Source of the DNA: Sorex araneus
Taxonomy: Eukaryota; Chordata; Mammalia; Eulipotyphla; Soricidae
DNA: 64,000 nt
Assembly: GCF_027595985.1 (NCBI RefSeq)
Contig: NC_073302.1
Span: 10,108,966-10,172,965, forward strand
Direction: 5' to 3'
The notes below the pieces were generated by a model, which made no database searches, was not told where the DNA came from, and saw only the letters and a program-made list of their open reading frames with translations. Shown one piece after another: positions 47,029 through 58,239 of this stretch; within the stretch, counting starts at the first letter, position 1, and each line of letters begins with the position of its first letter. The position numbers and the translations under genes are program-made.

Positions 47029-50000
47029 ATCCTTGATATCAACCCCTTATCAGATGGGTATTGGGTGAATATCCTTTCCCATTCTGTAGAATGTCTTTGT
47101 ATTTTGGTCACTGTTTCTTTTGAAGTGCAGAAGCTTCTTAGTTTAAGATAGTCCCATTTGTTTATCTCTGTTTTCACTTGCTTGGCCAGTGGTGGGTCAT
47201 ATTTGAAAATATCTTTAGCTTCAATGTCATGAAGAGTTTTGCCGACCTTGTCTTCCATGTACCTTATGGATTTTTGTCTGATGTTAATATTTTTAATCTT
47301 TTATCTTTCCTTTTGTTGATATGATGGATTATGTTGATTGATTCCGGATGTAAAACCATCCGTGCATCCCCGGGATGAATTCCACTTGGTCGTGGTGTAT
47401 GATATTTTTGATGAGTTGTTAAATTCTGTGTGCTAATATTTTGTTGAGAATCTTTGCATCCGTGTTTATAAGGGATATTGGACTGCAGTTTTCTTTTTTT
47501 GTGGGGTCTTTGTTTGCTTTTGGTATTAGGGAGAGATGAGCCTCATAGAAACTGGGAGGGTTTTGGTATCTTCCATTTCCTGGAAAAGCGTGAGGACTGG
47601 CAATAGGTCCTCTTTAAATGTTTACAAGAATTCGCTAGTGAATCCATCTGGACCTGGTCTTTCATTTTGTGGAAGACTTCTGATTAGAGTTTCAATTTCC
47701 TTGATATTAATAGGAATTTCAGGTATTCCAAGTCTTCTTGACTTAGCCTTAGGAGGTTATAGGTATCCAGGAATTTATCCATTTCTTTTAGGTTCTCGTT
47801 TCGTGGTATACAGATTTTGAAAGTAGTCTCTGATGATCTTTTGAATTTCTTTAGTTTTTGTTGTGATATTCCCCTTTTCATTTTTGATTCTGTTTATTAG
47901 GGTTCTCTCTTTCTTTTTGAGTTTTGCTAGTGGTTTATCAGTCTGTTTATTTTCTCCAAGAACCAGCTCTTTGTTCATTGATCTTTCGGATTGTCTTTTG
48001 GGTTTCCATGTCATTGATTTCTGCTCTATGTTTTATTATCTCTTTCCTTCTGCGTGGTTAGGGCTCCTTTTTTGGTCCTTTTCTAATGTCTTGAACTGTG
48101 AAGTTAACTTATTTTGTGGGCCCTTTCTTCCTTCCTGAGAAATGCTTGCGGAGCTATAAATTTTCCCCTTAACACGACTTTAGATGCATCCCACAGGTCC
48201 TGGTAGCTCGTGTCTTCAGTTTCATTTGTTCCAGGTAACTTTTGATTTCTTTCTTGATCTCCTTCCTGACCCACTCATTGTTCAACATCGAGATGTTTAA
48301 TATCCAGGTGTTTTATTTGGTTTTCGGTGTCTGTACATGATTAACTTCTATCTTCAATGCATCATTGTCTGAAAAAATAGCTGGTACAATGTCTATCTTC
48401 CTGATTCTGTTGAGGTATGTTGTGTGCCCCAGCACATGGTCTATTCTGGAAAATGTTCCATGTGCACTGGAAAAGTATGTATTTTTTTGGAAGGATATAA
48501 TGCCATGTATCAAGCTATTAGCCCTCTCTCTTCAATTTCTTCCTTGAAAGCCATTATTTCCTTGGTTTTAATCTAGATCTATTTAGAAGCGATAGGGTGG
48601 CATTGAAGTCTCCAACTACTATTGTTTTTCTCACAATGTCCTTCTTACAGTCTGTTAGTAGTTGTTGTAGGTATTTGGCTGGTCCCTCTTTGGGTGCGTA
48701 CACGTTTAGGAATGTGATTTCTTCCTGCTGTACATATCCTGAGATTAATAAAAAATGACCTTCACTATCACCTTCACTATCCCTTCTGATCTTTTTCAAC
48801 CTGAAATCTATGTTGTCTGATGCTAGTAAGGCCACTCCAGCTTTTTTGAGGGAGTTGTTTGCTTGCAGGATTGTTTTCCATTCTTTGTCTTTGAGTCAGT
48901 GTTTGTTCTGGCTATTCAGATGTGTTTCTTCCAGGCAGCAGAATGTTGGGTTCAATCTCTGAATGCATTTTGTCACTCTGTCTCTCTTAATTGGTGAATT
49001 TAGACTATTGACATGTAAAAAGATTATTGTTTTGGGACTTTGTGCCATCTCTCTGTATGGGTTTGTTGTTCTCCTAGGGGGTTTTCATGTCTTACAGTAG
49101 CTGCTTTCGTCCTTCTTTTAAGGTTGGTTTTGAGTCTATGAAGTTCTTGCATTGTTGTTTATCCACTAAATAGTGTATAATTCCGTCGAGTTTGAATGAG
49201 AGTTTAGCCAGATAAAGTATTCTTCTGAAGCATTCATTTCATTGAGTTTTTTCACTCTATCCCACCACTGCCTTCGGGCTTGGAGGGTTTCCTCTGATAG
49301 GTCTGCTCTGAATCTAAGGGGTGCTCCTGTGTATGTGATTTTCTTGTTTTACCTTGCTGCTTGCAGTATTGTGTCTCTATCCATGACTTCCATCATTGTA
49401 ACTATGATATGTCTCAGAGTTTTTCTGGTAAGGTCTCCTTTAGCTGGCACCCTTCGGGCTCCTTGAATCTGGATGCCTGCATTCTCCATCTCTGGGAACT
49501 TTTCAGTAATCATTTCTTTGACTCTGGCTTTTTCACTGGGGTTACTTCCTTGTCCTGGTACTCCAATGATTCTAATGTTGTTCCTCTTGCGATTATCACC
49601 TAGGACTCTGATTTGTCCTAGAGCTATTTTTAGGTCTCTTCGCATTGTCTGTTGTTGCCTGTAGGCTTCCTGCATCTCATCTTCAAGCTCACTGATTCTG
49701 TCTTCAGCTGTAGTCATTCTATTGTTGAGGGCTCCCACTGAGTTTTTTATTTCATCTATCGAATCCTTCATTTGTGACATTTCTTTTTGTAGCTTTTTTA
49801 TTTCTGCTCTCTTTTCTTCCCGTATTTTCTTGGCTATCTAATACCTTCATTATTCATTCTGATCTTTTTCATTCTGAAATCTATGTTGTCAGATACTATT
49901 ATGGGCACCCCAGCTTTTTTGAGATAGGAGTTTGCTTGCAGGATTGTTTTTTATACTTTGACTTTGAGTCTGTGTTTGTTCTGGCTATTCAGATATTTTT

Positions 50001-50830
50001 CTTGCAGGCAGGATTATGTTGGGTTCAATCTCTGAATGCATTTTGCCACTCTGTGTTAGTCAAGGTTCTATTGTTTCTGTCAGGTCCTCCTTTAATTTAA
50101 TGGATACCTTTTCAATCTTTATGTTGAGTTCATTGAGCATCTCCAACATTTCAACTTGGAATTCTTTATCGGAGTGCTCAAGTTTGTAGGAAATGCCTAT
50201 TAAGTTTTTTCGACTCCTTTCTTCGTCCTCTTATTGTGGTGGGGATTTTTACTGTTTCTTCATGTTGTGGTGGTGTTATGGAAAAGTGACCTTCAAGTTC
50301 ACTATCCCTGTTCCCTCTTGTTGTGAAAAAGGAATCTGGATGGGTTCAGTCACTGGTAGTTGCCTTTTTATTTACCCTTCTAGAACATGTCATTCCTCTC
50401 ACATGTTCCTCTAATCCAGAGGTGAGGCCTAAAGTGATGCTTTCAGTGAATGTGCTCTTTTACATTGGGCTTTGCACAGGTACTTGTATTCATTGGTGTT
50501 TGGGTGAAATGAGGATAGACTAGTAGCTTATTGTCCTACTGTTTTGGATAGCTAGGATGTTACTCATGCAAATAGGTAATGAAGGCTGAGATGTTGCAAC
50601 AGATTGCTTGGTGTTGAAAAATAAGTGTGGCCGGACCCAGAACAAGTCACGCCCACATTTTGTAAGATCAAGCCCCCTGAAGATTAGGCCACACCCATTG
50701 CCCCACAATAGCTGGGTCTGAGTCACAGGCTGGGACAGAGGTAGGGCCAGTCAGGGGACATCACACACCTGGGTCTGAAGAGAAAACAGCTGCGGTACTT
50801 AGGGTCGATATGCACCAGCAAGGGCAGCAG
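47029..50830 (-). mobile_element. Old L1 (L1-E): RT, endonuclease, ORF1, 5' UTR (unit 2)
   Basis: Continues L1-E after the RTE. It has an internal gap near 47295, jumping from the post-RT region to early RT. The endonuclease segment is at 48230-49000 (minus strand NVYAPKEGPAKYLQQLL and VVGDFNATLS). ORF1 is at 49250-49840 (NNRMTTAEDRISELEDEM; RNNIRIIGVPGQGSN). A second copy of an endonuclease segment sits inside ORF1 at about 49855-50060. A 5' UTR with CACGCCCAC lies near 50650. All frames broken. Confidence 0.84.
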
Positions 50831-51060
50831 TTCGGAGGGGAGGTTGGTTCCTCTCATTAAGTATCATGAGTAAGAAGTAAGACCATCCTGTATGTGGGCA
50901 TCTGGTGTTCTTTTGATGTTTGATGGAATCAGTAGGTAATTGCTCTAGTCCACAGAAATACATACAGCATAATATATATGTAATGTAAAATTAAGGGGAA
51001 GATTGAGGGGGACAAGACATATTAAAGGAAAATTTGCGAAGGATAGAGTGCATATAAGCT
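50831..51060. repeat. Right ~230-bp direct repeat flanking L1-E (unit 2)
   Basis: Counterpart of 44196-44425 and of 25441-25668, with GTTCTTTTGATGTTTGATGG, GGGGACAAGACATATTAAAG and TTTGCGAAGGATAGAGTGCAT. The match to the left copy stops at the L1-E 3' boundary. Confidence 0.66.
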
Positions 51061-53957
51061 CTTCTCTGAAAAATCTTAAAGGAGTCTAGTTCCCTATAGC
51101 TATAGATGCGTGCTAATGTTATAGAAGAATGTTCTTAATGTTATAGGAGAAACAATATTCTGGCTGATACACTGAATACTGCATCACATTAGTGTGATGT
51201 CTTGTTGGGACAGTTTAGGTACATTAGCGGTTTTAAATAATAAATCAATAAATTATCCTGTGCTTATAAATGCTTATAAATTGTTCTATTAATGCTTATA
51301 AATGTATTCATCACTTGGTGTAATAAAGTTAATGACATTCACAGTGGGCATGCATTGTACAACTGTGTGCTAGAGCATGAATCATCTAATAAATGCTATG
51401 AAAGATTCAATGGCATGAAAAAATAATTTGAATTTTATAGCTCCAGAGACAAAGCTGAGAGAAGTCACTTGACTTATTGAGAACCAAGAGTGAATGGCCG
51501 ACAGACTCTGGCATTGAGTTCTGTCTGGAAAGACATTGGCTGCATGAAGTTGGAGCATATCTCAGTATTCCTCCCTCCAGCTGGAACTCTGGACAGGCAA
51601 ACAACTGCCAGGATGCCCCTGATACCTCGGTCACTCTCAGGTGGCTTCACAGGCTCAGTGCCTCCAGTCCACACACAAGCCCCTCCCCAAGATCTCACTG
51701 GATGAGGCAATTATCCTACTTTCTTTCCTTAACTAGGAGCTTAGGGACCTTTCATGTAGCCTTCTCTTTGTTTATAAAGTACTATTCTTATTTCTTGGAG
51801 TCAAGGATGGACACAGAATACGCAGATGTTTATGGATTCACAGATGCTTTCCTCTTGCTCATTTTTTCCTGGGTTCTAGGACAGAAGCTGATCAGAATTT
51901 CAATCAAATTACAAGATTAGAATTTACTGAGTTACCATTAATTGCTGAAGTTGGACTGATCTGGTTTCTAGGTGAGCAAAGTGTGTCTCATGTGCTTAGA
52001 GGTCTGTACACGTGTTTACTATTCAGTGCTATATGCGGATCCCTCCTAAATGATGTGGATACATGAATATTTCTTCAAAAGTTGTGTCTGTATATGTTTG
52101 ACATGAAACTTACAATACAGAATTGTAACTTACAATTTAGATTTTAAAAAGAGATAAGAGACATAGGGGGAGAGAGCGAGACTTAGATGACAGAGATATG
52201 CTAATGACTTATAATGATTGTCCCTCTAATCAGACCACATGCACCAAATAAACTACCATTAAGCAGATGCAGAGCAGTTCTGAGTGTGGTTTAGGGTCTT
52301 TTCATCAACTACCAAATATCTCTCTCTCCTTTCATCATTTCCATATTCTGCTCTTTTACACAAATACCAGAGTTAAGTGAAGACATTGCAGCATCTGAAC
52401 AGACAGATGTGTGCTCACTATGAGGTAAAATTTCTTTAATAGACCCATGACCAGCATAGGGGAAGAAGTTTAAAATCAAGCTTGAGGAAGTTTGGAATCC
52501 CTCATGTAATCTCAGGGATCCTGAGATTACTCAGGGATGCTGAAATGCAATATTTCATTTTGTTTATGAGGTATTTTTATGGGTCACAATAATGTTGATG
52601 TGTTTGTGAGTAATTGATGATGTCTTATTGGCAGGTAGTATTTTAGTTGATGTGGTCTCTGTGAAGAAATGCAGCCTCTGTGCCTCATCCACAGCCACCT
52701 TAAAAGTCTGTCAGTAGTAGCTATTATATTGCATTGAGCATGTGTTCTTATATGCTTTTCACCTCTTATAGGGTATCACACACTAATTCCTAGGACAACA
52801 ATGGCTGAGTTGGTCAGAAGGGATCTAACCATCAGCCTGTACCTGTTTGAATTTCCTAAGGTTCAGTTTCCAACTGGTAAAGAAAGAGGAACTAATCCTT
52901 GATCACAGAGCTATTTTGAGAATGAAATTGGACAATGTACAACATTAGAAAGCACCATATTGTTGTGTAATCAGTTATCAGTACATAAACAATAAAATAC
53001 AAGGGGAATTTTATTGTGTTTCTCCAAACCAAGTGTTTTTACTTAGATATTCTTATTTCTCCACTACCAAGTGCAGTCCAGGTAGAAGTCTAGAGAGTAA
53101 AAGCGAACATGAACTCCATTTCTAAGTTTGCTGCTACAGCTTGAACCCCTGCTCCTGGGTCATGGAACAATCATCTTTTAAATTAGGTGTGAATTAAGTT
53201 TCCTGGGTGATTTGCTAGGCTTCTTCTAAATGCTATCTTATTTCTCAGCCTCCACACAATGATACTGTACCACAATATATCAATCATAAGAAAGTGCCTC
53301 CTTAGAGGTCATTAATGGAGAGACTAAGTACCTCTAGAAATTCATAGATCTTTGAACCACAATATTTGTTTTTTATCACCAACACATGAATACAAAAGGC
53401 AGTCAAGCTTCCCTCTATAAACTTTCCACAGAAAAGGGCCATCCATGGGGGATGGGGTGGGGCTGTTGAAGGGAGTAGAATAGAGAAGGGACAACATGAC
53501 AATAGTAATTGGGAATGATCAATTCATACAGGGACTGAGTGTTGAAAGTAGGTAAAGGCATCATTTTTACCTACTTTGAAAACCTTTCATTATCTTTATT
53601 GCAGAACCTAAGGCCCAAAAGAGGATGGTGTAGGTTGGGATGAAAACTCAGGTCATTGATGGTCCCACACTCTTTCTCCACTCTAGTGAAAGGACTTGTG
53701 TCAAAACACTATGATAGAAACCAAATCATGAACAACTTTATAACTGTGTATATCACTGTTCTTCAATTTTTGAAATAGAGATTATCACCACAGCCGTATG
53801 TTTCATAATTCCGACCCTCAGACTATATTTCCAAAGAAGTATCCAACTGAGAGTCTACATAACAAACCTACCTGACGCCAATTTGAAATTACTTTTTCAC
53901 CCCTGTGCTAGGAAGGGCAATATATTATGCCATGTAAACCATAAAATATCAAAATGT
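51061..53957. other. Upstream region of olfactory receptor 2
   Basis: Closely similar to 25669-28507. AT-rich, no recognisable gene, RNA or repeat. A 147-codon frame at 51477-51920 is broken in unit 1 and is treated as chance. It probably contains the receptor promoter and non-coding exon(s), not locatable here. Confidence 0.58.
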
Positions 53958-54294
53958 ATTTATTTGAAATAAGCTGCATGAATTGAATTTATTTAAGCTG
54001 ATACTTTTGAAAAATCTACAGTGATATCACATACAGTTGTGGGTATCCAAATAATGAGTAGAAAAGTGACACATAATAAGTAAGACACAGATTCTTACTG
54101 AATATAAATTGTAATTTTACCTATTGTATTCATGAGTGATGCACCTATGTAACTTCACATAATTTATCTTTTGTTTTTTATATTTAAAAAATAATTTAAT
54201 GCTGAATTCACACTTTGGTGATGAATTACATTAAATATATGTAATACTGATAAAATAGTACCTGATTTTGGGTAAGTTTATGGCAAATATTAAT

Positions 54295-54515
54295 TTATTT
54301 ATTTCAAATTTTATTAGTTTATTACATGAGATACAGTTACAAACTTATGAACTTTTATCTTTGAATTTGGTTTATATCTCTCCACCAGTTCCTATTTTCC
54401 TCCACCAAAGTTCCCAGTTTCCCTCCCACCACCCCCACCCCCAAACCCACTAGCCCACCCTGCCTTCCCAACAGGGCATTCCATTTTGTTCTCCCTCCTG
54501 TTGGGTGTTGTAGTG
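54295..54515 (-). mobile_element. L1 3' UTR fragment
   Basis: An antisense L1 3' end with the CTCCACCAGTTCCTATTTTCC and GGGCATTCCATTTTGTTCTC signatures seen at the 3' ends of L1-D and L1-E. About 220 bp, strongly 5'-truncated. No coding sequence. Confidence 0.7.
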
Positions 54516-54588
54516 ATGGCCAATATTTTACATGATTTTGAAAGTTAATGAACCACTGTTATCAGGAAATATAATATTTTTGATGAAT

Positions 54589-54820
54589 ATCACTGTATCA
54601 TTGTCATCCCATTATTCATCGATTTGTTCGAGCAGGCACTAGAAACGTCTCTGTTCTGAGACTTGTTACTGCTTTTGGAATATTGAATATGCCTTGGGAA
54701 GCTTTTCCAGCACTGCCATGCAAGTGAGATACTCACAGTATTTGCTGGGCTCTCTGAAGGGATGGAGGAATCTAACCCGGGTCAGCCGAGAGCAATGCAA
54801 TGGCCATACCCACTCTGCAA
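54589..54820 (-). mobile_element. tRNA/RTE chimeric SINE
   Basis: Read on the minus strand: a tRNA-like head with B-box-like GGGTTAGATTCC (54767-54778); a middle (AGAGCCCAGCAAATACTGTG...) that matches the RTE 5' UTR at 46285-46385; and a tail (GAGACGTTTCTAGTGCCTGC, then TCGAACAAATCGATG) matching the RTE 3' UTR seen at 22905-22965. Target duplication TTTGATGAAT (54579-54588) / TTTGATAGAT (54821-54830). It appears to be a non-autonomous partner of the RTE. Confidence 0.8.
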
Positions 54821-55080
54821 TTTGATAGATTATTTGATCCATAAATTTTCACTGTATTCTATTCCAGTGTATATAGTTTTAGCAGTTCAAGACGGAAAGT
54901 TTTAGATGTGTACTAATGCCCAAATTTCCAAAAAATTATTAGAAAAGACTTGCCATGACATAATACAAAGGTGAGCACTCCTCTTACACCGAGACCTTTG
55001 ATTCCTTATGAACTATTATAAACTTAGTTCTTTGTTTAGCATCCTGCAAAAATTATGTTTTTCTAAGAATTTTATATATT

Positions 55081-55245
55081 GGGGATGAGTGATAGTACAA
55101 CAGGCAAGCCTTTTGCCTTGCTCAACTCAGCCCTGTCATCCCATATGGTCTCCTGAGCATCACCAGGAGAAATTCCTGTGTGCACAGCCAGTGCACTAAG
55201 TAACACCTAAATGCAAAACTCCTGAGTATTGCCCAAACAAAACAT
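55081..55245 (+). mobile_element. tRNA-derived SINE, old copy
   Basis: A diverged sense copy of the 33747 SINE: GGGGATGAGTGATAGTACAA, then CATATGGTCTCCTGAGCATC and CTAAATGCAAAACTCCTGAG. Target duplication TTTATATATT (55071-55080) / TTTATGTATT (55246-55255). The B-box is destroyed (CAACTCAGCCCTGTC). Confidence 0.85.
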
Positions 55246-55334
55246 TTTATGTATTGAAATCAATAACAGTACATCAATTAAAAATTGTAAATAAAATAAA
55301 ATAAAATATTTATGAGGAAAAATGATATCAAACC

Positions 55335-55880
55335 AATTTTTTTTAATTTCGAAACACAATGAGGTAAAGATACAGACTTATGAACTTTTATGATTTTGTT
55401 TCAGTCCTACAATGATCCAGTACCCATCCCTGCACCAGTGCCCATTCTCCACCCCAATGTTCCCAGTATCCCTCCTGCCACCCCCTCCCAATTCTCCCCC
55501 ACCTGCTCTGTCGGACACATTCCCTTTTACTCTCTCTGTCTTCTATTCAGTGTTAAGGTTTTCAATACAGGTACTAGGTGGCCATGATATTTGGTCAATA
55601 GTCTACTCTCAGCACCAGTCACTCATTCCAAATGAGCCTCCAAGCATCATACAATTAGTGGTCCCTTCTCTATCCCAACTACTTTTTCCCCCAGCAAGTA
55701 AGGCTGGATTCCAAGCTGTGGATTGATCCCCCTGCCCCTTATTTCTGTTATCATTGATTGGGTATTTGTCTCCCATTCAGTTATTTTATATTCCTCAATT
55801 GAGTTCAGCTATTCCATGTCTGTTCCTCTCATTTTATTCGTTTAACTTAGCATGATACATTCCATGTTGATGCATGTTAG
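55335..55880 (-). mobile_element. L1 3' end fragment
   Basis: An antisense L1 3' UTR (CCCATCCCTGCACCAGTGCC; GTATCCCTCCTGCCACC) continuing into the end of ORF2 (about 55860, the TTTAACTTAGCATGATACAT region). Followed by TTAGAAAAGATAAAATAATA. Old and 5'-truncated. Confidence 0.75.
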
Positions 55881-56095
55881 AAAAGATAAAATAATAAAAA
55901 CATTTTTGTATTAGCAAAAATACCTTCTTCTTTCAAAATGAAATCTTACTACTGATGGTACAGTATAATGTACCACTGGAAACTGACAGGTACAAACTAT
56001 GGTTCATGAAACCACACGTGATTAGTTAAAATTTAATACTCTCACATACAGTTGGCTTTAGTATGATGTTACACTACACACTCTCCATACATTAT

Positions 56096-56118
56096 TTCCC
56101 TCTTTCTTTCATCTCCAG
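56096..56118 (+). other. Splice acceptor before olfactory receptor 2 coding exon
   Basis: The pyrimidine tract CCCTCTTTCTTTCATCTCCAG ends in AG at 56117-56118, 16 bp before the ATG, at the same position as in copy 1. Conservation between paralogues supports use. Confidence 0.72.
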
Positions 56119-56134
56119 CGAAGACAAAAACAGC

Positions 56135-57082
56135 ATGATGAGAGAGAATGAAACCAGAGTTTCTGAATTTCTCCTCCAAGGGCTCCGTGTTCCAACAGAA
56201 CGTCAGGGTTTGTGCTTCATCCTCTTCCTGTTCATGTACCTGACTACAGTGTTGGGGAACCTGCTCATCATCCTGCTTATCCGGATTGACTCTCGTCTCC
56301 ACACCCCCATGTACTTCTTCCTCAGTGTCCTGGCCTTCACTGATGTGACTGTCTCATCTGTCACTGTCCCCAAAATGTTGATAGACATGAAGACAAACCA
56401 CAAATCTATCCCCTATGCAGGGTGCATTTCTCAGGTGTTTTTATTAGTAGTTTTTGTTTGTTTTGAAAATTTGCTTCTTACAGTGATGGCGTATGACAGG
56501 TGTGTGGCCATCTGTCAGCCACTCCACTACACCACCATCATGAGGCAGGAGCGATGCATTGCTCTAGTAACAACATCCTTGATCCTCAGTTTCTTCTACG
56601 CTTTGATGCACACCCTCCTTTTGGCCAGAGTGTCCTTCTGTGCCAACATTACCATACCCCACTTCTTCTGTGAAATCATTCCCATCCTGGAGATAAGCTG
56701 TTCAGACGTTTCACTCAATCTCCAAGTCATTTACTTTGTTGGAGGAATTTCTTTTTATCTGCCATTCATCAGTATCTTGGGCACTTATATCTGCATATGG
56801 GCCACTGTCCTGAAGAATCCCTCTGCTAAGAAATTCTTCAAGGTCCTTTCCACCTGTGGTTCCCATCTCCTTGTTGTGTCTTTATTCTATGGAACCATTC
56901 TTAAAGTTTATTTTTTATCCTCCTCCTCTGCCACAAACAATAAAGATATAATTGCTTCTGTGATGTACATGATAGTCACCCCCATGCTGAACCCTTTTAT
57001 CTACAGCTTGAGAAACAGAGATATAAAACAAGCCCTAAATTTGCTCGCTAACAGAGTCAAATTCTGTAGTCAAAGAACTTAA
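56135..57082 (+). CDS. Olfactory receptor, family 1 (OR1J-like), copy 2
   Basis: A 315-residue paralogue of the receptor at 28624 with an intact frame. I count 20 residue differences. Retained: NET glycosylation site, GNLLIILLI, LHTPMYFFLS, extracellular cysteines, KVLSTCGSHLLVV, and PMLNPFIYSLRNRDIK. Changed: the TM3 motif reads MAYDRCVAIC instead of MAYDRYVAIC, a tryptophan in TM4 is leucine, and GTYIRIW in TM5 reads GTYICIW; conversely its FTD at TM2 is closer to the family norm than copy 1's FND. Start chosen at the ATG ATG after the splice acceptor. Odorant receptor in olfactory cilia by family. The DRC change may weaken G-protein coupling (inference). By hand I see about 25 synonymous and 21 non-synonymous base changes, which suggests residual constraint. 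Confidence 0.94.
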   Translation: MMRENETRVSEFLLQGLRVPTERQGLCFILFLFMYLTTVLGNLLIILLIRIDSRLHTPMYFFLSVLAFTDVTVSSVTVPKMLIDMKTNHKSIPYAGCISQVFLLVVFVCFENLLLTVMAYDRCVAICQPLHYTTIMRQERCIALVTTSLILSFFYALMHTLLLARVSFCANITIPHFFCEIIPILEISCSDVSLNLQVIYFVGGISFYLPFISILGTYICIWATVLKNPSAKKFFKVLSTCGSHLLVVSLFYGTILKVYFLSSSSATNNKDIIASVMYMIVTPMLNPFIYSLRNRDIKQALNLLANRVKFCSQRT

Positions 57083-58239
57083 TGTGAGTATATTAACTAG
57101 TGTGCATTCAAATAACCAAGGAGACTATCATCCTAAAAGGTCTATTCTTTGTGTTATTTGAAATTGTCATAAACATCTCTGAGATATTGACATATTTACT
57201 CCTCAGTCTGCTAACATTCTCCAGTTTTATTCCCCAGACTGACTTTCAGGGACTCACATTTACTGGACAATGATTCCAAACTATGATGCCTTATTTCAGA
57301 ATGTTTAGAACTTGGGATTTGGAGCAGATACCAAAAAACAGTAACAAAGAAGAAAAGTAACCCAAGTCTTCAAAATCTCCTAGAAATGCCACACTTTTTT
57401 CTTTATATTGAAAAGAAGTAGGAAATTATGTACTTAAGGATTGTCAGAAAAAAACTAATTGCTTATATCAATCATATTTCCTGTTAAAATTTTCTGAAAT
57501 TTCTATTCCTAACTTTCAATGACAACTTTGGATGTTCTTACAAGTGAGGAATCCAAGTTCAAATAATTCTGTTACTTCTAATAAATATATTATTTTTAAA
57601 TGTTAGAAGTGTTTTATATCTTGATGCATATGGTAGTTACCATGGATAACTGCAATGTTCATGACAATGTATATGTGAGCGTATGTGTGTGAAATATATT
57701 CAAGATGATACAAACCTTCAATTATTTCACTTTGTTTATGTATTTTCTTTGTTTATGATTACTCAGTACTATGAAAATTCAGGTATGAGGGACAAAAATC
57801 CATGTTATCCTGAGACTGGAAGGATTCGTAACTTGTGGGTGTTTTTGTAAAATTACATAATTATGTTAATCTGTGCAAATTTTCATACTGTACCATATAT
57901 ATGATATATATACATATGAATTTTTAGAAAGGTAGTTTCATTTAAACCAGGCTATTTATAGAAACATGAGGGGAGAAAGAGAGATGAGTAAGAGAGAGAG
58001 AAAGAGAGAGAGTGCTAATAAATTACATGAGCTTCTCCAGAAAAATAAAGCAGAGAAAGGCTTTAGTGAAGTTTAATCTCAATTTTTCCAAATTGTCTTG
58101 CCCTTGGAAACTTTCATCATTTTATAAAAATATGTGGCTTTGAAAATATAATACAAGACATATAGGTAATATACAGTAATATGTATAAAACTTAATTTAT
58201 ACCTAAACATGAAAAATACATTTGAAAATGTCACATTTA
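57083..58239. other. 3' flank of olfactory receptor 2
   Basis: Matches 29572-30728. AATAAA at about 57577 is shared with copy 1, while the more proximal signal has mutated to AACAAA near 57341. A GA-rich microsatellite lies at about 57967-58012. No other gene. Confidence 0.6.

Larger units (their letters stand above)
53958..56019. other. 2.06-kb segment present only upstream of olfactory receptor 2
   Basis: Unit 1 lacks this block: its AAAATGTGATTAG at about 28503 joins the two sides. The block holds several independent old repeats (L1 3' fragments at 54295-54515 and 55335-55880, SINEs at 54589-54820 and 55081-55245) plus AT-rich DNA, so a single insertion is unlikely. A deletion in unit 1 with GT microhomology at the breakpoints (53956-53957 and 56018-56019) fits best. 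Confidence 0.85.
30729..58239. repeat. Tandem segmental duplication, unit 2 (complete)
   Basis: The only unit seen in full, about 27.5 kb. It is set here from the RTE 3' end at 30729 to the next RTE 3' end at about 58240; this boundary is a convenience, because the true duplication breakpoint cannot be placed inside a continuous tandem array. It contains L1-C and a young SINE absent from unit 1, and lacks L1-A and L1-D. The RTE body has a private deletion near 32660 that removes about 1.15 kb of reverse-transcriptase sequence present in units 1 and 3. Confidence 0.9.

Noticed and set aside
51477-51920. A 147-codon frame upstream of olfactory receptor 2
   Set aside because: It is broken in the otherwise very similar unit 1 sequence (about 26050-26500).
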